This document shows, in pieces, positions 22,329 through 28,268 of a stretch of DNA of 41,240 nt (position 1 is its first letter; each line of letters begins with the position of its first letter). The stretch spans positions 1-41,240 of the IMG/VR virus record IMGVR_UViG_3300046093_000147. One strand, written 5' to 3'. The translations under genes were made by a program, and so were the position numbers. The DNA is from a virus. The notes below the pieces were generated by a model. The model worked only from the letters and a program-made list of their open reading frames with translations, searched no databases and was not told the origin of the DNA.

Positions 22329-22741
22329 TAGTAGCCCCCCCCTTCCTCAACCCAGGTGGGCATCTCAAAAACGATTTCACCCTTTGCCACCGAGACGAAA
22401 CCCAGGTCCGTCATCGGGCTAGCGTTGTCAGTCCAAGCCTCGCGCACATCGCCGCTGCACGAGAACTCGACGTTGCCGCGCCCGTTGTTTTCAGCGTGGT
22501 AGGGCATCGAGCCAGGGCCAGAAACATCGACGAGCCTGCCCAACGCCGCGCCTGTCCTTTCGTTTCTACCATGCTGGAGTTGCAGCTTGTCGCCTTCGCT
22601 GAATCCCGCCTTTTTGGCAACGTCCGGGCGGATAGAAAGCACCAGCCGGACCCCGCTACTGTTGGATTGGTGGCGGATCGCGAAACGGATTTCCACTCCC
22701 GCGTGGGAGCGCGCTGAGGGTTTGAGGGGTTGCCAGTTCAT
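22328..22741 (-). CDS. Hypothetical protein between nuclease and annealing gene
   Basis: The start at 22741 is chosen (MNWQPLKPSARSHAGVEIRF, 137 residues); it overlaps the Bet stop as TAATG. The protein is beta-rich with VRLVLSIRPDVAKKAGFSEGDKLQLQHG and ends EIVFEMPTWVEEGGGY. The first half recalls small swapped-hairpin (AbrB-like) DNA-binding folds: VEIRF..IRHQ..GVRLVLSI..DVAKKAGF.EGDKLQL. That resemblance is only by pattern and is not strong. Confidence 0.65.
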   Translation of the reverse strand: MNWQPLKPSARSHAGVEIRFAIRHQSNSSGVRLVLSIRPDVAKKAGFSEGDKLQLQHGRNERTGAALGRLVDVSGPGSMPYHAENNGRGNVEFSCSGDVREAWTDNASPMTDLGFVSVAKGEIVFEMPTWVEEGGGY

Positions 22742-23664
22742 TACTGTTGACCCCCCTTCACATCGGCCACCACCGAAGGCCACACGCCCAGCAGCTCGCG
22801 CAGAGCAGCAACGTCAGCGTCGCCGATGGCGCAGGGCTCATCGAGCAGCCCATTCCTCACAGCGCTTTCGGCGACTTCATTCCAGGTGATGCCGTCGCGA
22901 TGGCCGTTGGCCAGGATTTGCTCGGAGGGCGTGAGCGCTGGGATCGCGTCCATCACCATGTCCTCGCGCTGAGGCTCTGGCTGAGGTTGGCGGGTGCGCG
23001 GCACACGGCCCGCCGCCGTGCTCGTATCTCCGGCTGGCACTCCCGAGCCCGCCGCCCCCACCGCACTGGGGGAATTGTTGGGGACGACTGCCGAGCGCAC
23101 CGGCTCAACGTCGTAAACCGTGACGTTGGTGATCTCGCGCGCCTCGTCGTCGTCATGAACTCCGCTGAAACCGAAAGCGATCCGCACGCACTGAATCAGT
23201 GCCTTGTGCCTCAGCATTCGGTGTTCCATTTTCCAGGGATCGGTGCTGCGACGGCACTCCGAAAGGTATTCAGTCACGCGAATGGGGCGCGAGCGATCCT
23301 TGCGGTAAACGATGCAGGTGCAAGAAACGAGTGCCCCGTTTGCCGCGTGGTCGAACTCAAACTCCATCCCGTCCATTTGCGGGTGCGAGTTGGCCATGTT
23401 GTTCCAGCCGTCCACCGAGACGACGGGGACGATGCCGCCACCCTTCGCAGGGAAGGCATAGATTTCCTTCGTCAGCGGGTTCAGCCCGTACTCGTTTGCC
23501 ACGACGACGAGAGCTAGCATCTCTTCATCGGAGGCCCCTTTGAACACGGTGTTTTTCAGCGTGCTGTTCAGCTTCGCCGGATCGACATTGAAACGCGAGC
23601 CCATGATGGCCAGCGCAGAGGGTTTAGTCAGCGGTGTTGGAACCGCGAGTTGTTGGTTTTGCAT
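22741..23664 (-). CDS. bet: Bet-type single-strand annealing protein (RecT/Bet superfamily)
   Basis: The start at 23664 is chosen (MQNQQLAVPTPLTKPSALAI, 307 residues). The long reading from 23721 would begin within the tRNA region. Residues 22-130 (FNVDPAKLNSTLKNTVFKG..EEMLALVVVANEYGLNPLTKEIYAFPAKGGGIVPVVSVDGW) are diagnostic for lambda Bet relatives. HKALIQCVRIAFGFSGVHDDDEA (about 172-194) completes the core. The C-terminus is Pro/Gln-rich and then helical (PSEQILANG..). It anneals complementary single strands during replication and recombination and would act with the nuclease at 21030-22328 and RusA. Confidence 0.9.
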   Translation of the reverse strand: MQNQQLAVPTPLTKPSALAIMGSRFNVDPAKLNSTLKNTVFKGASDEEMLALVVVANEYGLNPLTKEIYAFPAKGGGIVPVVSVDGWNNMANSHPQMDGMEFEFDHAANGALVSCTCIVYRKDRSRPIRVTEYLSECRRSTDPWKMEHRMLRHKALIQCVRIAFGFSGVHDDDEAREITNVTVYDVEPVRSAVVPNNSPSAVGAAGSGVPAGDTSTAAGRVPRTRQPQPEPQREDMVMDAIPALTPSEQILANGHRDGITWNEVAESAVRNGLLDEPCAIGDADVAALRELLGVWPSVVADVKGGQQ

Positions 23665-23697
23665 AGGAGTGGATTCTGAGGTGTTGAGGTGTTGAGG

Positions 23698-23770
23698 TGC
23701 CTCCCCGTGGAATCGAACCACGACTTACAGAGTTAGAGGCTCTGTGTGCTTTCCATTACACTAGGGAGGC
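23698..23770 (-). tRNA. tRNA-Arg, anticodon TCT
   Basis: A complete 73-nt cloverleaf can be drawn on the minus strand. It has a perfect 7-bp acceptor stem (GCCTCCC/GGGAGGC, discriminator A), T8 and A9, a 4-bp D-stem (GTGT/GCAC), and a 5-bp anticodon stem (CAGAG/CTCTG) with loop CCTCTAA. The variable loop is TAAGT, and the 5-bp T-stem (CGTGG/CCACG) has loop TTCGAAT. The anticodon is TCT (Arg, codons AGA/AGG). The loop has C at position 33 where nearly all tRNAs have U. The 3' CCA is not encoded (CCT follows). It lies between two operon genes, about 34 nt before the Bet start. Confidence 0.9.
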
Positions 23771-23840
23771 AAAGTCTCGGGTTAGTCTGCCCGTCAGACC
23801 GCACGCATCCCCGCGCGGCGAGTTTTGCCGTCCCACCAAG

Positions 23841-24131
23841 CTACCGAGTCGCGTTCTCGGTCGGTATGGGGTCGGGCGAAATCGTTCCCCACCGCGCCCC
23901 ATTGGGCCAGTGCAGGGAGTGAGGGCGCGAGCTCGGCACGTCGGGCATCGACAGTTCAGGAGACGGCACAGGAGACGGCACAGGACGCTTGCGCCGAGTG
24001 TTGAGAGCAGGACCGCGAAGCCACAGCCACACGATCCCGATGCACCACGACACCAGCAAGGCGGCGATGATCCACATGACGCAGCAGACGACAAGCGGCC
24101 ACTCGGGCGAGGGAGGAGGGGTAGCGATCAT
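23841..24131 (-). CDS. Single-pass membrane protein
   Basis: This 96-residue protein begins MIATPPPSPEWPLVVCCVMW, and residues 11-38 (WPLVVCCVMWIIAALLVSWCIGIVWLWL) form a strong transmembrane segment. The rest is Pro- and Ser-rich and probably disordered. The start overlaps the preceding stop as ATGA. The function is unknown; early phage membrane proteins often affect superinfection or host membrane physiology, but that is speculation. Confidence 0.65.
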   Translation of the reverse strand: MIATPPPSPEWPLVVCCVMWIIAALLVSWCIGIVWLWLRGPALNTRRKRPVPSPVPSPELSMPDVPSSRPHSLHWPNGARWGTISPDPIPTENATR

Positions 24132-24448
24132 TTCTCGCCCCCTTTCCTTTTGGGCTCAACACCAGGAAGACTCGGCTGAGTGGGATCATCACAGCGATGC
24201 TCGGCACCGAGCACCTTGTAGCTGATCGACACACCACCGCCCACCACCCACGAGCAAGGCGCCGTGGAGAGGTCAATGGTGAGCGACAGCGCAACCTTCA
24301 CCTTCGGCTTGCCGCCGCCGTCCGATTCCTGAGAAGCAGCCAGCGCCTCCGCTGCCGCCTCTCTGATTTGTTGGTGCAAATCCCCCAGCACCACCGCCAC
24401 ATCGGCGGGGCACTCTTCAATAATCTGGTCGAGTTGTTGGGTGGTCAT
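24128..24448 (-). CDS. Hypothetical early protein
   Basis: This 106-residue protein begins MTTQQLDQIIEECPADVAVV. The C-terminal half has KPKVKVALSLTIDLSTAPCSWVVGGGVSISYKVLGAEHRCDDPTQPSLPG. The pattern of beta strands followed by DDPxQPxLP occurs in many small phage early proteins with no defined function. It is coupled to the membrane protein gene. Confidence 0.75.
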   Translation of the reverse strand: MTTQQLDQIIEECPADVAVVLGDLHQQIREAAAEALAASQESDGGGKPKVKVALSLTIDLSTAPCSWVVGGGVSISYKVLGAEHRCDDPTQPSLPGVEPKRKGGEK

Positions 24449-24454
24449 AAATTC

Positions 24455-24619
24455 TTATTCTTGCGAGTCCTTAACACCGGAGGGCACCAGCAGCGGCGTC
24501 CCCCAAAACTTCTTCCTGATGTAGCGGTTCACCTCCGCCACCGGAGCCCAGGAACCGCGAATACCCCGGCGCTTCGTCAGCTTCACCAGCCCAGTGGCAG
24601 CGATGGCGGAGACAGGCAC
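24455..24619 (-). CDS. Small basic protein in the same frame as the preceding regulator, GTG start
   Basis: The frame after the TGA at 24641-24643 stays open to a TAA at 24455. The protein-like part reads VPVSAIAATGLVKLTKRRGI, then GSWAPVAEVNRYIRKKFWGT and a short end (54 residues from a GTG at 24619). The KRRG, NRYIRKKFW composition looks coding, far better than the frame that begins with ATG at 24644, although that ATG overlaps the regulator stop in the usual ATGA manner. It may be a separate GTG-start gene, a readthrough extension of the regulator or a frameshifted reading. The start is uncertain. Confidence 0.5.
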   Translation of the reverse strand: MPVSAIAATGLVKLTKRRGIRGSWAPVAEVNRYIRKKFWGTPLLVPSGVKDSQE

Positions 24620-24640
24620 GCCAGGTTGGCGGGTCGGCGC

Positions 24641-24811
24641 TCATACCTTCGCCCCCTTCCGCTTTGCCGTCTTGGGGGTGGGGGCGAGGGTGGGGCGATG
24701 CAAGCCGAGCATAAGTAAGACTTGCTTGCCCAGGGTCCGTCCCTCGCGAGCCGCCAATTCCTTGAGCCAAGTGTGAGTATCCGTGTCTGTATTGATTACA
24801 ATTTGCTTCAT
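24641..24811 (-). CDS. Short ribbon-helix-helix-like regulator, first early gene
   Basis: This 56-residue gene is below common ORF cut-offs. It begins MKQIVINTDTDTHTWLKELA, followed by AREGRTLGKQVLLMLGLHRP and a basic tail (KTAKRKGAKV). The pattern of a beta strand (KQIVINTD), a helix (THTWLKELAARE) and a second helix (TLGKQVLLMLGL) is that of Arc/MetJ-like repressors. It is the first gene of the leftward early block, and two identical palindromes lie immediately upstream (24814-24847), so autoregulation is likely. Confidence 0.7.
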   Translation of the reverse strand: MKQIVINTDTDTHTWLKELAAREGRTLGKQVLLMLGLHRPTLAPTPKTAKRKGAKV

Positions 24812-24813
24812 GG

Positions 24814-24847
24814 GGTGTGGTTACACCGTTGCAGGTGTGGTTACACC
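24814..24847 (-). promoter_or_regulatory. Two tandem palindromic operators before the early genes
   Basis: The 14-mer GGTGTGGTTACACC occurs at 24814-24827 and again at 24834-24847, with 20 bp between centres (two helical turns). Each has GGTGT/ACACC arms of 5 bp. The first lies 2 nt from the ATG of the ribbon-helix-helix-like gene. A TTGACT hexamer lies just beyond the second copy on the minus strand, but no convincing -10 box follows it. Tandem short palindromes are the usual binding mode of ribbon-helix-helix dimers. Confidence 0.7.
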
Positions 24848-24994
24848 AGTCAACAAGTATTCATTTATTTTCACAATAATTCATTGAGGCCCTTGATTTT
24901 GCTTGGTGTGCCCCCACCTTGAGGGCGTGCGGGCGGCATCGAACGCCCTCGGGCACTCATCGACGGCGACGACGATCAACCACTACCTGAGCCC
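24848..24994. other. Divergent intergenic region with one hairpin
   Basis: The gap between the early operators and the plus-strand gene is AT-rich at 24848-24900 and then GC-rich. It contains GAGGGCGT (24921-24928) and ACGCCCTC (24943-24950), an 8-bp stem with a 14-nt loop and no T-tract. The sequence CCTTGATTTT (24891-24900, plus strand) matches the first ten bases of the 21-bp element found near terL in its minus orientation. The region is a candidate control point and possibly a replication origin. Confidence 0.4.
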
Positions 24995-25255
24995 ATGACG
25001 AAGGCCGAAGAGAAGGCGCTGGCGTTGAAGCGGGCGAAGGATCGCGAGGCTTGGCACAGGCGGAAGAAGCGCGTGGGCTTTGCTGCGTACAAGAAGGCCA
25101 AGGCGCGATGGCAGAAGCGCAATGCCCAGCGTCACACCGAGCACGTTCAGGCGTTCTACGAACGGCATGGAATCAGCGGGCGCGAGGCGAGGGCGAAGGG
25201 TGCCGAGGTTGGGAGTGAGCCCGCGAAGATGCGGGCGAAGGTCAGGGAGGGTTAA
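24995..25255 (+). CDS. Small highly basic protein, only rightward gene
   Basis: This 86-residue protein begins MTKAEEKALALKRAKDREAW and is rich in Lys, Arg, Glu and Ala. It has a regular helical pattern (KKRVGFAAYKKAKARWQKRNAQRHTEHVQAFYERHGISGREARAKG). It could be a nucleic-acid binding helix pair, but no family is recognised. It diverges from the early operators and converges on the endolysin gene with a 9-bp gap. No clear Shine-Dalgarno site precedes the ATG. Composition and the lack of any credible minus-strand alternative in this 450-bp gap support it. Confidence 0.6.
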   Translation: MTKAEEKALALKRAKDREAWHRRKKRVGFAAYKKAKARWQKRNAQRHTEHVQAFYERHGISGREARAKGAEVGSEPAKMRAKVREG

Positions 25256-25264
25256 ATCTGCGCA

Positions 25265-25696
25265 CTACCGCCGCACCGCAGTGATCTTGCTGAGGGCGAA
25301 GGGCGCGACACTCACAGCATCGCCTTGGTTGCCGCCGAGGCAGAAGGCGCGGGTGCCAACAACGCGGTCTAGGAGGGTGACATGGTTGCCACCAGGGCGT
25401 GACATCACAATGGTGTCTCCCTGCTGCCACAGCTCCGGCTTGTCGAGTGGCACAGCCTCGCCCCACGATGCCCACGCTGCCGCGCGGTAGTGGCTGGAAG
25501 GAACGCCAGTGCCTGTCTCGTAGCCAATAGCGCCACGGAAGCAGCCACACCATGCTGTCACTGAGTCATCAGGGTCTAACCAGCCAGCGGCCTTGGTGAT
25601 CCACAGCTTAATGAGACTGGTGCTGCGCGAGCCTGAAGTCTCGGCAGTGCCGAGGTAGCGTTTGGCGGCTGCGTAGATGGTGGCCGAGTTGGTCAT
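25265..25696 (-). CDS. Endolysin, NlpC/P60 or TIGR02594-type peptidase
   Basis: This 143-residue protein begins MTNSATIYAAAKRYLGTAET. It matches the TIGR02594 pattern: AxxYLGxxE...I...W..........WCGCF, then SHYRAAAWASWG and QQGDTIVMSRPGGNHVTLLD. The ending FCLGGNQGDAVSVAPFALSKITAVRR is also typical. Cys50 (in AWCGCF) and His105 (in GNHV) are the catalytic dyad. It should cleave peptide cross-links of peptidoglycan. It has no signal peptide and so would need a holin. It ends the late transcription unit and overlaps the lipoprotein gene by 4 bp. Confidence 0.85.
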   Translation of the reverse strand: MTNSATIYAAAKRYLGTAETSGSRSTSLIKLWITKAAGWLDPDDSVTAWCGCFRGAIGYETGTGVPSSHYRAAAWASWGEAVPLDKPELWQQGDTIVMSRPGGNHVTLLDRVVGTRAFCLGGNQGDAVSVAPFALSKITAVRR

Positions 25697-25887
25697 GGTT
25701 GCACGCTCCTCACTGGCTTGCCGCCACGCATTGCCACAATGGCGGAAGCAACCTCCTCAGCGGAGACTTCCCAGCGGAATCCCTCGGGCGTGGTGACTGT
25801 GCAGCCGACGAGCGCGAAGGGCAGGCCGACGAAGGCCAGGGCAGCGAGGATGAAGAAGATGTGGATGATGAGGTGGGCGATTCTCAT
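25693..25887 (-). CDS. Small lipoprotein, candidate outer-membrane spanin (Rz1-like)
   Basis: This 64-residue protein begins MRIAHLIIHIFFILAALAFV, a hydrophobic signal, and then has a lipobox-like LVGC with Cys29. The mature part is about 35 residues (TVTTPEGFRWEVSAEEVASAIVAMRGGKPVRSVQP). Position next to the endolysin fits an o-spanin that helps break the outer membrane, as in Gram-negative hosts. Rz1 proteins are usually proline-rich, which this one is not, so the assignment is tentative. Confidence 0.6.
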   Translation of the reverse strand: MRIAHLIIHIFFILAALAFVGLPFALVGCTVTTPEGFRWEVSAEEVASAIVAMRGGKPVRSVQP

Positions 25888-25904
25888 TGTTGCGACATGT
25901 CTAA

Positions 25905-26060
25905 TTAGACTCGGGTTAGATGGGTTTTAGATGGGTTTGCACGGAGCTTTCTCTCGCGCTCCATGTCTTCATCCCAGCGACGCCATGCGAGCCTGTCCCG
26001 ATGCTCGACATAGAGCAGGGTGAGGACGGAGAACACCAGGGCGAACAGGTCTAGGTTCAT
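25905..26060 (-). CDS. Short membrane protein (51 residues)
   Basis: Its ATG overlaps the preceding stop as ATGA. The protein reads MNLDLFALVFSVLTLLYVEH and then RDRLAWRRWDEDMERERKLR, i.e. an N-terminal membrane anchor followed by a charged helix. This is the layout of a short i-spanin (Rz-like), and its neighbour is the lipoprotein. It is too short for default gene callers. Its role in lysis is inferred. Confidence 0.6.
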   Translation of the reverse strand: MNLDLFALVFSVLTLLYVEHRDRLAWRRWDEDMERERKLRANPSKTHLTRV

Positions 26061-26353
26061 GGTTTTACTGCGCGGTTATGAGCGTCCCGAAACTCTTGTT
26101 TGAACTGTTCCAGCGCCGCGAGGGTGGACGCGTTGATTCGTGTCTGCTCTTGGAATGAGGTCATCATCTGCGCGTTCAGCGCCTTGTTGTCGGAATACAC
26201 CTCGCGCAGCCCGTAGGCAAAGACAGCGGCGACCAGAATGCCCACGCCGAACTTGCCAGCCAACCACACTGCCACTCCAGCCATTCCTGGGGGGAGTTGC
26301 AAATTTGTTGGGGTGTCTGCGTTGGCGACGGATTGGAGTGTTGCTGCGCTCAT
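26057..26353 (-). CDS. Membrane protein with coiled-coil tail, holin or spanin candidate
   Basis: This 98-residue protein begins MSAATLQSVANADTPTNLQL, has one clear transmembrane segment at about 25-50 (AGVAVWLAGKFGVGILVAAVFAYGL) and then a helical tail of about 48 residues (NKALNAQMMTSFQEQTRINASTLAALEQFKQEFRDAHNRA). In the context of the lysis cassette it could be the holin (one membrane segment) or an i-spanin with a periplasmic coiled coil. The start overlaps the upstream stop as ATGA. Confidence 0.65.
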   Translation of the reverse strand: MSAATLQSVANADTPTNLQLPPGMAGVAVWLAGKFGVGILVAAVFAYGLREVYSDNKALNAQMMTSFQEQTRINASTLAALEQFKQEFRDAHNRAVKP

Positions 26354-26478
26354 GGTTTAAAGGGTGCGAAAAGCTGCAAAGAGTAGGCTGCGGCGATGAC
26401 GAGGACAAAAATGGCCGCGACAGTTGGCACCGGCCCCTCTGGCTCATTCTGCCATTGGGGTTCAAAGGTGGCGGTCAT
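26350..26478 (-). CDS. Very short membrane protein (42 residues)
   Basis: This ORF is MTATFEPQWQNEPEGPVPTV followed by a 20-residue hydrophobic segment (AAIFVLVIAAAYSLQLFAPF). Its start and stop overlap both neighbours as ATGA. It may be a pinholin-like or anti-holin-like peptide of the lysis cassette. Too short for standard callers. Confidence 0.6.
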   Translation of the reverse strand: MTATFEPQWQNEPEGPVPTVAAIFVLVIAAAYSLQLFAPFKP

Positions 26479-26936
26479 ACCATGGGCACTGTGACTTCAA
26501 GCTCCGGCCCATAGGCTAGCTGGTTGTTCTGAGTGGCCGCTTGGGCTGCTGAATATCGTAGCACGGTGCCAGCCTCGTAACCGCACTGCGCGGAATAGGT
26601 GCCGTTGCCGACGGGTGCCCAGCTAATGCTGGTGGGCTGCGCGGCATCATCTTCATGGCGAACTTGGATCGAGATGTAGCTCGCAGCGGGGTCAACGGCT
26701 GCGCTGAACTCCACATAGCCGGGAGTCTGACTGAGCAGCGAGAGCACGGGGCCAGGGAGGTTGCCTGCTGGGGGCGGGTCAATCGTCACTGGTGGCGTGA
26801 CTTCCTCCTCGGGTTCATCAGGAACGTCGTCAGGGAGGAGCTTCGATTGAGCGAGTTCCATTGCGATATTCTCCAGGGCTTCGAGGGCGACGGCGAGGCG
26901 GAGTCTAATGGTGGCGATGGTTTGGGCTTTGGTCAT
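26475..26936 (-). CDS. Protein with helical head and Ig/Fn3-like beta domain
   Basis: This 153-residue protein begins MTKAQTIATIRLRLAVALEA. A helix of about 30 residues is followed by an acidic linker (DDVPDEPEEEVTPP). A beta-rich C-terminal domain (VLSLLSQTPGYVEFSAAVDPAASYISIQVRH..WAPVGNGTYSAQCGYEAGTVLRYSAAQAATQ) resembles fibronectin-type or Ig-like folds found in virion proteins. It lies in front of the lysis membrane genes. It may be a virion surface protein; function unproven. Confidence 0.6.
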   Translation of the reverse strand: MTKAQTIATIRLRLAVALEALENIAMELAQSKLLPDDVPDEPEEEVTPPVTIDPPPAGNLPGPVLSLLSQTPGYVEFSAAVDPAASYISIQVRHEDDAAQPTSISWAPVGNGTYSAQCGYEAGTVLRYSAAQAATQNNQLAYGPELEVTVPMV

Positions 26937-27046
26937 TGTATTTTGAGGTTATCGATGGTTATTGCGATGAGGAAAACGATGCCAGCGATGCCGCCGAGGG
27001 TGATGAAAGCGGCGAGGTCGATGAGGCTGATGGTGAGAGCTTTCAT
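26933..27046 (-). CDS. Very short membrane protein (37 residues)
   Basis: MKALTISLIDLAAFITLGGI is followed by AGIVFLIAITIDNLKIQ. It is almost entirely one hydrophobic segment. Start and stop overlap both neighbours as ATGA. It would be missed by default callers. It may be part of the holin system. Confidence 0.55.
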   Translation of the reverse strand: MKALTISLIDLAAFITLGGIAGIVFLIAITIDNLKIQ

Positions 27047-27945
27047 ACCGAGACCGTGAGCGTCGTTACCATGGTGCCCGTGACTTGGTTCGTGGCGGTG
27101 ACTTCACAGTAGTAGTCGCCAGTGAAGGCCGTGGTGATCTCATTGCCCGTCTCGCCGATAAGCTCGACAAATCCCGCCGTGTAGTCGTCATAGAACCACT
27201 TGCGGCTGAACGTCATCAGCGCTTGAGGCGCGTTGCCAGTCCACACGCCATCGGAGCAGATGAGCCCTGAGCCCCCATTGCTCGTAATGACAGGCAGCGT
27301 GGTGTTGGACGGGGCGGCAGCGGCTAGAGGCGTTAGGCCGTTGCTGGACGCACCATCGGCCCCTTGGCTATTGGTGGCAGACATCGAGCGCGTGATGGTG
27401 CCGCCAATGTCGCCCGCAGCCAAGTAGAGCATTGAGGTGTCTATGATACCATTCCACGTTTCATCTGCGCCCGCTGGTGGGTTGCCCAAATCGACCGTCC
27501 CTGGGCTTGAATCCACTTCCACCCGATCCCCAATTAACCCTGTGCCGCTGCCGACATAGCTGATAACGTATGAGCCAACGACGTTAGGCTCGCGCAGTGC
27601 AACTTGGTTATGCGTTGCCGAGTCCGAGAAGCTGACTTCCATAGCCCCATTCTCCGCTTGCTCGCGTATTTTGATCGCCATGCCAGCCGTTGACTCGGTC
27701 TGCACATAGGTGGTGCCGGTCTCGCCTGAGATGGGCGAGCCGTTGGCATACCACTGATAAGTTATGGTATAGCCAGGATTGTCCCAAACGGCGGGCGCGC
27801 TCGTTGCCTCGTTGCCCACCAGTCCATCCCACAGATTGATCGTCGGTGCCGATACGATCACAGGCCCGCTGGGGGCTGGGGTGCCGCCTCCGCCAGGGGG
27901 AGCGCTGCGATGAATGAGCGAGTTGCCGAGTCCCAGGCCCATCAT
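27043..27945 (-). CDS. Ig-like domain virion or tail-associated protein
   Basis: The start is the ATG at 27945, with GGAGG 7 nt upstream, giving 300 residues (MMGLGLGNSLIHRSAPPGGG). After a Gly/Pro-rich linker there are at least two beta-domains of about 85-100 residues each. The first has ITYQWYANGSPISGETGTTYVQTESTAGMAIKIRE, a pattern (YQWxxxGxxIxGAT..TYxxxxxxxG..I) seen in Ig-like phage tail domains. The second ends GDYYCEVTATNQVTG, the hallmark of an Ig fold. It is probably displayed on the virion for weak surface adhesion. Confidence 0.7.
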   Translation of the reverse strand: MMGLGLGNSLIHRSAPPGGGGTPAPSGPVIVSAPTINLWDGLVGNEATSAPAVWDNPGYTITYQWYANGSPISGETGTTYVQTESTAGMAIKIREQAENGAMEVSFSDSATHNQVALREPNVVGSYVISYVGSGTGLIGDRVEVDSSPGTVDLGNPPAGADETWNGIIDTSMLYLAAGDIGGTITRSMSATNSQGADGASSNGLTPLAAAAPSNTTLPVITSNGGSGLICSDGVWTGNAPQALMTFSRKWFYDDYTAGFVELIGETGNEITTAFTGDYYCEVTATNQVTGTMVTTLTVSV

Positions 27946-27946
27946 G

Positions 27947-28213
27947 TTAATCCCTCCAGCCGATGAGTTTGCCACTGGTGAGAGTGATGCCAGTGCAGGG
28001 CACGGGGTAAAAGACGCCTTCGAGCAGCGTCTCGCCGACGATGCCGCTGTCGCCTTGGAATGCCTTGCCGCCGCGCGTGGTGGGGAAGGTGATGGCTGCA
28101 ATCTCGGCATCGCCCGAGGATGGGGTAAACCCCTGGAGGGGGTCGCCGCTCAAGTCGATTGCGCTGGTGCCGGTGAGCATCTTAAAACCGTTGTTCGCGA
28201 AAGGGTCATTCAT
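27947..28213 (-). CDS. Small structural protein
   Basis: This 88-residue protein begins MNDPFANNGFKMLTGTSAID. It is beta-rich (AEIAAITFPTTRGGKAFQGDSGIVGETLLEGVFYPVPCTGITLTSGKLIGWRD) and similar in style to small virion accessory proteins. It is the first gene after the 21-bp element copy B, and a small hairpin (TCGTG-AAA-CACGA) lies just before the ATG. The function is inferred from position. Confidence 0.7.
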   Translation of the reverse strand: MNDPFANNGFKMLTGTSAIDLSGDPLQGFTPSSGDAEIAAITFPTTRGGKAFQGDSGIVGETLLEGVFYPVPCTGITLTSGKLIGWRD

Positions 28214-28229
28214 CGTGAAACACGAACCC

Positions 28230-28250
28230 GACCACTTCGCCGAAAGTCAA
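28230..28250 (-). promoter_or_regulatory. 21-bp repeated element, copy B
   Basis: This copy reads GACCACTTCGCCGAAA then GTCAA (plus strand), matching copy A at 10354-10374 in 20 of 21 bases. It lies 16 nt before the ATG at 28213 and after the gene at 28269. Its placement in front of late operons supports a phage-specific regulatory role. Confidence 0.6.
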
Positions 28251-28268
28251 ACGGCTAGTTGTGAGCCC

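Noticed and set aside
23691-23770. Attachment site (attL/attP) at the tRNA gene.
   Set aside because: No integrase gene is visible anywhere and the tRNA is a full gene inside the operon.
24471-24770. Minus-strand ORF of 99 codons (or from its ATG at 24644).
   Set aside because: Its residues are rich in Trp, Cys, His and Gly repeats typical of an out-of-frame reading, while the neighbouring frame looks coding.
27043-28213. Diversity-generating retroelement targets in the Ig-like proteins, as known for BPP-1-like phages.
   Set aside because: No reverse transcriptase gene or template repeat was seen.
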